Below the pieces are notes generated by a model. The model had not been told where the DNA came from. It did not search any database and saw only the letters and a program-made list of their open reading frames with translations. A stretch of 64,000 nucleotides of DNA, from assembly GCA_949130495.1 (NCBI GenBank), contig OX422217.1, positions 571,674,606 to 571,738,605 of the forward strand. The letters run 5' to 3'. The position numbers and the translations under genes were made by a program. Each line of letters starts with the position of its first letter. Positions within the stretch are counted from its first letter, which is position 1. Of the stretch, positions 33,530 through 44,857 are shown piece after piece. The DNA is from Sambucus nigra (Eukaryota > Streptophyta > Magnoliopsida > Dipsacales > Adoxaceae).

Positions 33530-33736
33530 TTGACCAAGCTACGAAGTTGTTTGACCAAGACATTGACCGTTTGACCAAGCCACCAAGCTATTTGACCAAG
33601 CCGTTGACCAAGTCATTGACCAAGCCACAAGCTGTTTAACCAAGCCACCAAACTGTTTGACCAAACCGTTGACCAAGCCACAAAGATGTTTGACCAAGTC
33701 GTTGACCGTTTGACCAAGCTGTCAAACTGTTTGACC
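33530..33736 (+). repeat. Leader minisatellite of TTGACC-containing units
   Basis: TTGACCAAGCC and close variants recur at irregular 9-22 bp spacing. I count 13 intact TTGACC hexamers and one mutated (ttaacc). TTGACC fits the W-box core recognised by WRKY factors. It lies between primer-binding site and gag, in the transcribed leader. Confidence 0.75.
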
Positions 33737-34048
33737 GAGCCGCTGATGTCACCAAACGGATAAGGAATATTCTGTTAGAATATTCTGTTAACTTTAACGG
33801 AATATTCCCCTTAAGTCAACTCGGTCCAAAAATCTATTTTCGGACCAACTCAGTCCATTCTGGACCCGTTTTCAACCGAGTCGGACCCTTTCCTAACTAT
33901 TTCGACCATTCCGGACGCAACCATGCCCTCCATTTCTGCTAATTCCGCTCTTAAGTTGCTGTATTAACTTAAAAGGGACATATAACAGTGTTTTAAGGCA
34001 CTTCTAGGCGTCGAATCTGTTTTATTTTTTGTGGAGTCTAAGGAACAA

Positions 34049-34900
34049 TGGAAGGTGAAACTTCTTCCGATTCAATTGAAGTACAAACTCCGACAACCAC
34101 CAATAGCTCTTGGAAAAGAAGTTCTATGTCAAATGCAAAGTTTGATGTCAAAACATTTGACGGTACAAATAACTTCAGCATGTGGCAGTGTGAAGTTTTG
34201 GATTTGTTATTTAGAGAAGGGTCACATATTGCCTTGGATTCCAAGCCCAAAGATATTTCGGAGGAAGATTAGAATTTTATAAATCGTCAAGCTTGCTGTA
34301 CAATTCGATTGTGCTTAGCCAAAGATCATAAGTATTTTGTCATGAAGGAGACTGTGGCAACAAGTCTTTGGAAGAAGTTAGAGGACAAGTACATGACGAA
34401 AAGCATAGAAAACCGGCTCTATCTCAAGAAGAAACTTTTTCGCTTCCAATTTAAGCACGGTACGTCTATGAATACTCATTTAGACAGTTTCAATAAAATT
34501 TAAGCCGATTTGCAAAATTTAGAGGTTGAAATTGCTGATGAGGATAAGGCACTTTTATTTCTAAATTCATTGCCTGATTTGTATGATCACTTGACTACTA
34601 CTTTACTGTATGGAAAAGATGAGGTAAAATTTAACGATGTTTCCAATGCTTTGATGAACGAGGTACGAAAGAAGGATCTGTAGGTCCATCGAGACCCCTC
34701 ATCATTAGAAGCGTTGACAGTAAGAGGGAGGACACCCAATAGAGTACGAGGAGGAAAATCCGCTCAAAGTCAAGGGGAAAATCATCTGATAGATGACAAC
34801 TTGCTAAAGACGAATGTGCCTACTGTCATCAAAAGGGGCACTGGAAGAAAAAATGTCCGAACAGAGACAAGAAAAAAGAGCCAAATGTGAACGTTGCACA
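34049..34900 (+). pseudogene. Copia gag of the Tork-like element
   Basis: Capsid-like gag starting MEGETSSDSIEVQTPTTTN, then NAKFDVKTFDGTNNFSMWQ, a TNT1-type gag opening. It continues through in-frame stops at 34270-34272 and 34501-34503 (after DSFNKI), then FLNSLPDLYDHLTTTLL, to a stop at about 34681. After a frame change the zinc knuckle CAYCHQKGHWKKKC is at 34810-34851, complete in its CCHC residues. Confidence 0.88.
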
Positions 34901-37900
34901 AAATGAAGAAGATGACCTAGAGTTAGTGTTGACTGCTTCATCATCAACCTACCATTCTGAGGAATGGATTCTTGATTCAGGGTGTTCCTATCACATGTGT
35001 CCCAACAGGGACTGGTTTTCAAGCTTCCAAGATCTTGATGGGGGATGTTTTTTAATGGGCAATGACAATGCCTGTAAAATAAAAGGGATAGGCTCGATTC
35101 GATTGAAGCTGCATGATGGATCAATCAGAGTACTGACAGATGTACGATACATTCCAGACTTGATGAAGAATCTCATTTCATTGGGAACCTTTTATGCCAA
35201 ATGGTATTCTATTATCATTAAAGGTGGAGTCCTAAAGGTGGTTCGAGGAGCACTTATAACCATGAAAGGTACCCGAAAAGGAAACTTGTATTTCCTCGAT
35301 GGGAGCACAGTCACTAGGAGAGCGGCAGTCTCCAAAAGCTTAGACGACTCAAATAAATCCAGACTATGGCACATGAACCTAGGGCATGCTTGCGAGAAAG
35401 CTCTACAAGGTTTGATAAAGTTAGGCATGTTAAAAGGAGCTAAGACAGGCAAGATTGATTTATGTGAACACTGTGTCTTGGGTAAACAGACTCGAGTCAA
35501 GTTTGGTACTGCTGTTCACTGCACCGAAGGAATTCTTGACTACATTCACTCAGATGTATGGGGACCTACCAAAAATGCAACTTTGGGAGGTAAACGCTGG
35601 TTCATGACTTTTATTGGTGATTACTCCAAACGAGTTTGGGTATACACGATGTGTCGAAAAGATGAAGTTATGGAGATTTTCCTTAATTGGAAAAAGATGA
35701 TAGAAACGCAGACAGGCCGAAAGATCAAGAAACTCTGAACAGATAATGGTGGAGATTACACTTTAGACCCATTCCTTAAAATCTGCCAAGATAAGGGAAT
35801 TACCAGAAATTTTACCGTACGAAGAACGCCACAACAAAATGGAGTTGCAGAACGTATGAATCGTACTTTGGTGGAGAAAGTTCGATGTATGTTGTCCCAT
35901 GCTGGATTGGGAAAGGCATTCTGGGGTGAAGCAGTGAATTGTGCTTCTCACCTCATCAATAGAATTCCTACAGCCGCAATTACTGGGAAGACTCCTATGG
36001 AGGTATGGTTTGGTAAATCTGCTACAGATTATGATTGGTTACATGTTTTTTTTTGTCCTGCTTATTATCATGTGACTGAATCAAAGTTAGATCCTAGAGC
36101 CAAGAAAGGTGTATTCTTGGGCTTTAGTGCTGGAGTAAAAGCATATAGACTATGGTGCTCCGAATTAAAGAAAATTGTTCTGAGCAAAGATGTTACTTTT
36201 GACGAGTTTGTAATGTTGAAACCGATAGTTTCGAAGAAAGAGAACGTGAATCCAAGTTCTTTACAACAGGTGGAGCTTGATATTCCAGTAAGGACTGTTC
36301 AGACAATCAATTTTCTTGATGTGGAATCTAATGATGAGGATGAAATCTCAGTTGAGGTGGAGGTTCCAGCACCAGCACCTGTGATCAATCAGCAGCCTTA
36401 CTCTATTGCCACTGGCAGACCTAAAAGGGATACTAAAAAACATGCTCGATTTACAAACATAGTGGCCTGTGCACTTCCAGTGACCGATAATGATGTTCTG
36501 TGCACTTACAGGGAAGCCATACAGAATACAGACAGTGACAAGTGGAAGAAGGCGATGGATGAAGAAATGGCATCACTTCACAATAATCAGACTTGGAAGT
36601 TGGTTCAACTTCCAAAGGGTAAGAAAGCTATCGGCTGCAAGTGGATCTATGCTAAAAAGGAAGGTGTTCCTGGCAAAGACAACATTGGATACAAGGCCAG
36701 ACTATGGGCGAAAGGCTATGCTCAGAAGGAAGGAATCGACTACAATGAGGTTTTCTCACCTGTTGTTAAGCATTCGTCCATTCGGATATTATTGGCTTTG
36801 GTAGCACAGTTTGATCTCGAGTTAGCTCAACTCGACGTGAAAACTTCATTCCTCTATGGTGACTTACAAAAGGAAATTTACATGTCTCATCCAGATGGTT
36901 TTAAAACTCCTGGACGCGAGAACTGGGCTTATAAGTTGAGAAAGTCATTGTATGGTTTGAAGCAGTCACCACGACAGTGGTAGAAGCGATTTGATAGCTT
37001 TATGATGGATGACAAGTACACACGTAGTCAGTTTGATCATTGCGTCTACTTTCGTAAGCTCTAAGATGGGAATTTTGTCTATTTGCTCTTATATGTGGCT
37101 GATATGTTGATTGCATCTAAGAGAAAGGTGGAGATCGACAAGATGAAGATTCAGTTGAGTTCAGAGTTCGAGTGAAGATTTAGTTGAATTAAGAGTTCGA
37201 GATAAAGGATCTTGGAGAGGCCAAGAAAATTCTTGGGATGGAGATCAAGCGAGACAGAGTAAAAGGCACAGTCAGTTTGACACAGACTCAGTATTTGAAG
37301 AAAGTACTTCAGAGGTTTGGCATCGATAACAAGTCTAAACCTGTAAGTACTCCATTGGCTCCACATTTCAAGCTGAGTGCTCTTATGTCATATGATACAG
37401 ATGATGAGAAGAAGCATATGGATCATGTTCTATATGCAAATGTAGTTGGTGCCTTAATGTATGCCATGGTGTGTACTAGACCAAACATTTCACACGCAGT
37501 GAGCATGGTGAGTCGTTACATGCGCAATCCAGGGAAAGGACACTGGCAGGCAGTGAAATAGATACTTCGGTACATTCAAGGTACTGTGGATGTCGGTTTG
37601 AAGTTTGAGAGAGACACGATAGTTGGTAAGCATCTAGTCGGATATGTGGATTTTGATTATGCTGGAGATCTTGACAAGCACCGATCTACTACTGGTTATG
37701 TGTTCACTATAGCAGGAGGACCAGTGAGTTGGAGATCAACTTTACAGTCGACAGTGGCTTTGTCTACAACAGCGGCAGAGTATATGGCTGTAACATAAGC
37801 TTTTAAGGAAGCCATTTGGCTTCATGGTTTGATTGATGACTTAGGTATTGTTCAGAAAAACGTGAAGGTTTTCTGTGATAATCAGAGTGCCATCTGTTTA

Positions 37901-38107
37901 GCAAAGAACCAGGTTCATCATTCTCGCACCAAGCATATTGATGTCCGTTTTCACTTCATTCGAGAAATTATAGATAAAGGGGATATTCTACTCCAGAAAA
38001 TTGGGACTACAGATAATCTTGCAGATATGCTGACAAAGGTGGTTACATGGATCAAGTTCCAATACTGTTTGGACTTGATCAACATCTCTCGAGCTCGTGG
38101 CGCCTAA
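34887..38107 (+). pseudogene. Copia pol of the Tork-like element
   Basis: Protease: WILDSGCSYHMCPN near 34965. Integrase: zinc site WHMNLGHA and CEHCVLGKQ, core Asp in HSDVWGPT, second Asp in TDNGGDY just after a stop at 35736-35738, Glu in NGVAERMNR; the catalytic triad is preserved. RT: WKLVQLPKGKKAIGCKWIY, KARLWAKGYAQKEGIDYNE, QLDVKTSFLYGDL, SLYGLKQSPRQW, stop at 36981. The catalytic box reads YVADML (37092-37109), Ala at the first Asp. A roughly 31-bp duplication at 37145-37203 shifts the frame. RNase H: VKVFCDNQSAICLAKN and HSRTKHIDVRFHFIREII. Inactive because of stops, the duplication and the RT change. Confidence 0.9.
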
Positions 38108-38146
38108 GGGCGCTGATGGGGCAGCATTGAATGGTGGACTCTTGCT

Positions 38147-38157
38147 AAGGTGGAGAT
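38147..38157 (+). other. Polypurine tract of the Tork-like element
   Basis: aaggtggagat directly before the 3' LTR. Confidence 0.85.
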
Positions 38158-38554
38158 TATTGGGTTATGATAAGACTCCACCATTTGGTGGAGTATATTT
38201 GTTTTTGACAAAGCTCTCACCCACTTAGTAGTGGTGTCTTCTTCTCCACAAGAAGTTCTCTAAGTGGACACTCAACTAAGCCATTTTATGTGGCCATTTC
38301 TCCCCTTGCTCACCTATAAATAAGCTCTATGTATTGAAAGAAAAACACACGAGCAAATAGGAGAGAAACAAAGCACATAGAGAGTCTTGTTTGAGAGAGA
38401 ATCAAGAGAGTAAGAGTGTTTGTAATTCTCTTCTTCTGTTAATACAATTCCGCTGCCCCTGTGGACGTAGGCAAATTGCCGAACCACGTAAATCTCTTGT
38501 TATTGTGTGTGATTGAGTGTGAGTTTGATTTCTGGATTGTTACTGGGAACAACA
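38158..38554 (+). repeat. 3' LTR of the Tork-like element
   Basis: Like the 5' LTR but with a small insertion near 38512 (extra gattgagtgt) that accounts for its longer size. Confidence 0.92.
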
Positions 38555-38576
38555 ACAAGTCGATGGACTTTGGTGG

Positions 38577-38627
38577 GACATGTATAAACCATTATAAATC
38601 AAACATGTATAGACCATTATAAATCAA
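38577..38627. repeat. 25-bp tandem duplication
   Basis: acatgtataaaccattataa and its follow-on bases occur twice with one substitution (aaacc/agacc). Confidence 0.75.
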
Positions 38628-38916
38628 TTATCCATCGCAAACTGCACTAAATTGTTGGTTGTGGACGTAACTTGTCCGACTTTTATTCGTTATTTAATTA
38701 CTCTCTAAATACGAATGTTTGTTCTACATCATTAGGATATATAGTATTAAAATAAACAGATTAAAAAATTAAAAAATATTTTTTTTTGATTAAAAATTCA
38801 TTACTTTTTTAGGTTGTCCTAATTAATAATGTTCATTTTTTGGAATATAATTAACTATCCAAATTTTTCGATAGTAAAAATATATTGATTTTGATCATTG
38901 CTTGAAAGTATCCTTT

Positions 38917-39569
38917 GTTGGAATTATTATAAAGAATAATTCTACATAATGTGCTCCATAATTAGATTAATATTAAGAGTCACTTTGGTTAATGAAACCG
39001 TATTTCAAATACCAAAAGTCAAAAGAACTTTTGGGTATCTGTATTAATCGATTGTTAAGATTAAGTGACTGTTGGGAGATTTGGGTCTTGTGTCTGCCAA
39101 TAAATAAGTGAATGAGTTTCCATCATTCAGACACACGAAAGGACAACATAATGAAACCATAGGATGAGGAAGAAAAATCTAAAGTCTCAAATTTATGTTA
39201 ATTTTTAGAATACTATTTTGGCTATAAAAGAACAACTAATCGTAGAAATGTGATGAAATTTAAATATGTTCTATACAAGAGGAAGTCGTGATCCAAAATT
39301 CAGTCCGATCGGACATCGCTAAGGTCGACTGCTCCGTCAATCTTTTCATTTGTGACATAATGGAGGTATGTGATTATAATATCATTCTATGTTTCGCATA
39401 ATAACTGTATGTGATAATCATATTGATCAGAGATCCCAACGTTAAATGTATGATACATAACGTTTTGTATTATTAAAGAACAAACAACATGTAGAATTGG
39501 ATATTCATGCATTAAATTTAAAGATCCATATAAAATTGTTAATTACGTGCTTCTTTAATTTTGTTTACA
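38917..39569 (+). repeat. Probable old Copia LTR
   Basis: Starts TGTTGGAATTATT and ends TTGTTTACA just before a near-match to the tRNA-iMet primer site. An AATAAATAA run at 39101 could serve as promoter. The start is uncertain (TGTTGGGAGA at 39069 is an alternative). No partner LTR was found in the window. Confidence 0.4.
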
Positions 39570-39571
39570 TG

Positions 39572-39583
39572 TGGTCTCAGAGC
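39572..39583 (+). other. Probable primer-binding site, one mismatch
   Basis: TGGTCTCAGAGC differs by one base from the Copia tRNA-iMet site and lies two bases after a TTTACA end. Confidence 0.5.
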
Positions 39584-42353
39584 ATATGTTTTTTATCTCA
39601 TGATTGTCCATTAAGAGTTTTTTTCGTACAAAACAATTCAGGTAAAAAAATGTTGAATTACTGATTTTTTTTAGCGACACATTTTTTTGGCTCGGAATAT
39701 TACGAAATTCACATGGTCACCTGAAAACGTCGAAATAAACAAAACCAACTGTTTATAAGGGGCACCATCCTATCTCGGCGATTTGACATCGTTTAGACCC
39801 CGAAAAAGGCAATTTTTCTATTTGTGCTAATAATGTCAATGTTAATAACTCTCACTTAAAAATTGATTTTACGATTTCGCGAATTGGAGAGTGATTCTGA
39901 AAAGATTGTTTATGTTAATGTTGTGATATCTTAAAAATTTTCATTTTTGGAAAAATAAATTATATTTGATATTTTATAGTATAAGTAACTGCTTATATTT
40001 TTTTATCATAAATTGTTTATTCTAATATTCATGATATGTATTATTTGATATTGACCAAAAGGTTCAATATAAAGTTTCGAAAATTAGATTTATCATTATG
40101 GGGTTTGACAATAACATTTTCGGCTAATTAGATTATTGTGTATAATCTATATTTGAGTGTCGAAAGGTCCTAATATAATTATTAATTAAGGTTTTGACAC
40201 TAATATTTTTATAATGTTAGATTAAGAAGAAAGTGTCTTAATTTATAGTTATAAATATTAAATTATTGTGTATACATCTATATTTGGACCCTTGATTATT
40301 CATTAAGTTTTGCATATAATATTTTTTGGGGCATTCATTTTTACATACATTACATAATATGTATGTATGTATGTTACATAAACGTAAATTTTTTACACAT
40401 CCTATTAATTAAATATTTAAGCGCAACTAAGGATAAATCAATTCAAAATCTATATTGATGTAACCAAAGGAATTAATTGGCATATTTGTATAATCACATT
40501 ACAGAATATTTCATAAAACGATATTGTTGAGTTCCAAAATTTTATGACCAAATTAAAATTAGATTGGTTCTCCTATTGTGATTTTCTTTTGTGCCAATTT
40601 AATTATGTCTTGAAATCTGCTTATTTTAGAAAAGTGTATATCCGAAATTTGGGAACATTTTCAGTGTCAGTTTTCTTATGCTTATAATAAGAAATAATTG
40701 AAATTCAAATTGTTGATTGTCTTAAGATTCATGTATTCTTTTATGTCAATCTGAAACGATCTAATGACCAGAAACCATTTTTTTGGGGCGATGAATATTG
40801 TTTTGTCTAATTGAGCACATTGAAGCCCCCAAAATCTTAAATTAGTAATAAAATTGACAGCTCCTTCTTTCTTAATTTTTTTAGAGTCCACTTATTGGAG
40901 ATTATTATAAGAATTTTCTTATCTCTTTTGTAGTAATTACTCAAAATTTTCCGTTATTGGAAATTTTGAATTTCTCCATTTTATGTATACATCAGTTGTC
41001 TTATCTTATTTGGTTGACATAATATTTTTAATTTACACCAGATATTAATATTTATATTATGTTAGATTAGGTGTTCATTAAATTCCCTAGTCTATAATTG
41101 TAAATATTAAATTGTTGTGTATAAATTTGGCTGTCAATAGGTCTAGATATAATTATGAATATTAAATTATTAATGCAATGATGATGTAGCTTGTTCATTG
41201 TAAGATTGCCCAAAGGGACAATTTCGATTATCAAATTAATATTAATGAGTAAATTTCTTTATCTATCAACTTAACCTCTAAAGATTTAAATTTTTTCTTG
41301 AGACTAGTATTTACGTGAAGTTTAATTCGATGCTCAAAATTGTAAATATTAGATTAATGTGTATATACTTATTGTTTCCAATATGAGTGATGGAATATTA
41401 AAAGCATGCCCTAAAGTTTTCTTCTCAGCATTTATATCACGATTAGATTACGATTCCACCAAAGTGGTCTGATCTAATAAACTGTAAATGTTGAATTTTA
41501 TGATAACATTCAATACTATGTTTTGGCATGCCTTAAGGTTTTCATATCAGTATTTATATCACAATTAGGTTACGATTCTACCAAAGTGGTCTAATCTAAT
41601 AAATTGTAAATGTTGAATTTTGTAATAACATTCAAATACTATGTTTTGGTTACTCCAGAGAGTCCGGATATGGTTTTGAATGTTCGGATTATTAATGATT
41701 TCATCATGATTAAGAAATTGTGATTTGGTCGCTCCAAAGAATCCGGTGCAATTGTGAAGTTAATATTAAGGATCAATATGTTCGTTCATTAAGGTTGATA
41801 TCGGTTGCTCCAAAGTGTCCACGACCTTCCTTAATTTATAAGTACATTGTCCATTTATGCCTTTTGAAAATATTAATGTGTGTTGAAATTATTATACAAT
41901 TTATAAAATAATGTAATATTCATATAATGGATAATTTAGTAGACACCAAAGTGATCCAACTAGAATGCTTGTAAATATTTAATTTAGAGATAAGAGTGGT
42001 AGTAGTAAATCATCATGCTTATATATGTAAAGACATTAATGGGGTATATTTAGTGTATTTCGTCAAGCAAAATAATTTTCCAAAGGAAATTTATTTTGAG
42101 TAACTGAAATAAATTTTAAGGAATTATGCAATTAGGTGGCGAAATGTTATCCTAGATAGCATGTCTACCTACATTGCATAACATGGTACCCAATAAAGTT
42201 ATATATAAATATTTAAATACTAAAAAAATTCCACAATTATATAATGTTATTAATGTACATGTTGTCAACTCATACCATTAATGTAGTGAGCTATTTATCT
42301 CATTAACTGTACATTACTTTGTGTCTAAAATTCTATTTTTTAACCTCATCCCG
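39584..42353. other. AT-rich stretch with degenerate repeats, no gene seen
   Basis: No ORF over 70 codons. Motifs such as gtaaatattaaattattgtg (40250, 41099) and ctccaaag(t/a)gtcc (41811, similar at 41734) recur loosely. It may be the leader of the Copia remnant before it, or intron-like host DNA. Confidence 0.5.
41402..41650. repeat. 124-bp tandem duplication
   Basis: Copies at about 41402-41525 and 41526-41650 share gcatgcc, ttatatcac, ccaaagtggtct and gtaaatgttgaatttt in the same order, with about a dozen differences. Confidence 0.8.
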
Positions 42354-43175
42354 TAGTGTATGTGGTTTGCGGATGATATAGTTTTAGTAGACACTTCAAA
42401 GGAAATCTTAGGGATGAGAGTATATACTTGGAGAAAAGCCTTAGAATCTAAGGGTCTAAGAATTAGTAGAAATAAAACGGAATTCATGAAATGTAAATTT
42501 AATAATGAGGCGTCGAGTAACATAATGTTAAATATTGAAGAAAAAGTGATAAACCAAACTAATAAATTTCGTTATCTAGGTTCAATGTTACAAAGTAATG
42601 GGGATGTTGATGAGGACGTTACTAGTAGAATATCATCTGATTGGATGAAATGGAGACAAACGAGTGGGGTGTTATGCGACAAGAGAATAACTAATAAATT
42701 AAAAGAACAATTTTACAGAACAATTGTTAGGCCAACGATATTGTATGGAGCAGAGTGTTGGGCGTTAAAGAAAAAAATGAACAGAGTCTCCATGTTAGTG
42801 AGATGAGAATGCTCCGTTGAATGATATAAATTACTAGAAAGGACAAAATTAAAAACCAATACGTGAGAGAAAAGTTAGGAGTGGATCCCATTAGAGATAA
42901 ATTAAGAGAAAGTAGACTTAGTTGCTAAGGTCATGTGTTGCGTAGACCAGTAGATGCCCCAATAAAAAGGAGGAATATTATTGGAAATAGAGGGTAAAAG
43001 AAAAATTGGTCGCCCTAAGCTATCGTGGGAGGAAATTATTTGGAGAGACCTTAAGGAATTAAACTTGAATGATACTAATGCATATAATTGATTAGAATGG
43101 AAAAGGAGAATCCATGTGGCCGACCCCAAATGATGGGATTAAGGCAAGGATGATGATGATGATGATGATGATGAT
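42354..43175 (+). mobile_element. 5'-truncated RTE-type LINE
   Basis: Carries the end of an RTE-like reverse transcriptase and finishes in (GAT)9 (43149-43175), the simple-repeat tail usual for this group. The 5' end stops at the RT catalytic box, a typical truncation from incomplete reverse transcription. Target duplications are not clear. Confidence 0.85.
42360..43137 (+). pseudogene. RTE-type LINE reverse transcriptase C-terminal part
   Basis: Begins at the catalytic FADDIVLVD box, then WRKALESKGLRISRNKTEFM, FRYLGSMLQSNGDVDEDVT, VRPTILYGAECWALKK. The frame is open to 42804. Past it, in other frames and through stops, MRMLR, RKDKI, GHVLRRP and HVADPK-like text can be followed to about 43137. 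The N-terminal RT and endonuclease are absent, so it is a dead copy. Confidence 0.88.
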
Positions 43176-43878
43176 ATATAATGTTCTCTAGACTGAATTC
43201 TTATAATGAAATGAAGAAGTTAAGTTTCACTTTAAAATAATAAATCGTTATAATTCAATTTAACTTGAGGAACCCACTATTAATAAATTAGTGTGTGAGA
43301 CTTTTTTAAAATTTTGAAGAATTATTAAATGGATTAAGTATGAAGTTGATACAAAATCTCATAATCTTAAAGATAAAAATATGAGTACCCATTATGTAAC
43401 ATACATTGTGTGAATTATAATGTGTCATTCGATATGAATGGAATAATTTTTTTTCATTTTTCAAAAAACTAAAGTGCTATGAAACAAAGTTTTAAATTGA
43501 TATGACAATGATTACAAGATAAACCATAAATTCTTGGATTCCTTTTCTTATGTTATTTTGGAATCACTTCAAAAATCCCTCAGTGACCTTTCCAAATATT
43601 TTTTCTCAAGTATATAAAATATTTTTAAGTTTATATGAGAATATATTTTCCTTAATTATGGTATTCTCATTGGTGGTTTGTACAATTATTTTTGTTGAAA
43701 CTTTTACAAGAAAAATGATTTTCATCTTAAATCGTAATGTTGAACTTAAAAGTAGCTTTATTATTAAAACTATTTAATTTTATTGCATAATTGAATATTA
43801 CACTTTTTTAACTCTAGATTTATTCTGATAATTTAATAGACTAGATTATCTTTGGGTTGTCACTTATGAATCTTGACA
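43176..43878. other. AT-rich stretch, no gene seen
   Basis: The 75-codon ORF at 43550-43777 is hydrophobic and AT-driven, without a recognisable motif. Confidence 0.6.
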
Positions 43879-43883
43879 CTCGC

Positions 43884-44430
43884 TGTTGATGTAAAAAACT
43901 AGATATCTCTAATTATTTAATCACAGATAAATATGATAATAAATAAATAAGACAAAGGATTTTTAAAGTGGTTCAGCCATATGAGAATGGCTTACGTCCA
44001 CTATTTTTGTATTGCTGACTGTTTGCCTGGAATTCTCGATAAATGGTTTATCCAGAAATCCAGAGTCCCCTTCTAATGAGGATGTTACAATGTATTTATA
44101 GCCTTGAGGCTATATATGTGAAATGACAATGCGTTGTAATCTAGTATGCATATACATCTGTACGATAATAATGAGCATTTAATGCGCGGTCGTCTTTTTT
44201 ATTCTCTTGATTTGGGTGCTCTGCACGCCAAGTAGATCGGACCGCCTGAGTTGCTCGGTAAGCCAAGTAGCTCGGGGCCTAGAGTGGCTCGGTACGCTTA
44301 AGTTGCTAGGGGCGCATGAGTTCCTCGGGGGCCATGAGTTGCTCGTCCAAAATGTTTGTATTTTATAGGTAGATCTCCACGTGTCTTCAAATAATTAGTC
44401 CATGTCAGCAGACTAAATTTAGTATCAACA
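43884..44430 (-). repeat. 3' LTR (by element direction) of the Tat element
   Basis: Pairs with 55262-55807, with substitutions and short indels. TATAAATA on the minus strand at 44093-44100. A ctcgg(t/g)-rich block (44225-44345) recurs several times in both LTRs. Confidence 0.93.
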
Positions 44431-44443
44431 GAAGCCCCCAATG
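44431..44443 (-). other. Polypurine tract of the Tat element
   Basis: Minus strand CATTGGGGGCTTC directly before the LTR start TGTTGATAC. Confidence 0.85.
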
Positions 44444-44692
44444 TTTCAGAGTTGAAGTTGAAGGAGAGTGTGGAACATTTTGCTCGAAAACTTCTTGGAT
44501 TATTGATCTTCATGAATTTTAGGAAAATCTTCGATATATATAATTCCTTTTTGAGTGCATAGTATCAGGCTTTTAAAGTATTTTGAATTTTCATGACCCC
44601 TTCGATATTTGTGCCCTTTTTCTTCTTTTAGCCGCCGGAAACGTAAACGTCTTCCCTTGTAATCATTGCCTTTCTCTATTCCCGAGGTAAAG

Positions 44693-44700
44693 TATTTAAA
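44693..44700 (+). promoter_or_regulatory. TATA-like box of the antisense gene module
   Basis: TATTTAAA lies 158 bp upstream of the ATG at 44858, followed by a CT-rich 5' leader, as in plant genes. It would allow transcription opposite to the element's own. Confidence 0.45.
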
Positions 44701-44857
44701 CGCGGCTGAAATCCTGTCTTCTTTCACTTTTTAAATTTGTATCTTTGAACTCTTCATCTTTTCTCTATCTTGTACCTTCGTTCTTTCCATCGTTCATAGA
44801 CAACTGATCTCTGTTTTCTCTATAAGATTTTCTTTCTTCCTATTTATTTTATTCGCC

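Larger units (their letters stand above)
32942..38554 (+). mobile_element. Tork/TNT1-like Ty1/Copia retrotransposon
   Basis: LTRs of 387 and 397 bp start TATTGGG and end AACA, flanked by identical acaag (32937-32941, 38555-38559). A tRNA-iMet-type site follows the 5' LTR; a ggtggagat polypurine tract precedes the 3' LTR. The gag-pol order is Copia (gag, CCHC, protease, integrase, RT, RNase H) and the LTR, tract and protein motifs resemble the TNT1/Tork lineage. A handful of stops and one frameshift inactivate it; the reading is otherwise well kept, so it is younger than the SIRE-type element's body. Confidence 0.92.

Noticed and set aside
39366..42300. Host gene with a long intron starting at ATGGAG/gtatgt near 39361
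   Set aside because: No second exon with a recognisable protein was found; the repeats fit a transposon leader equally well.
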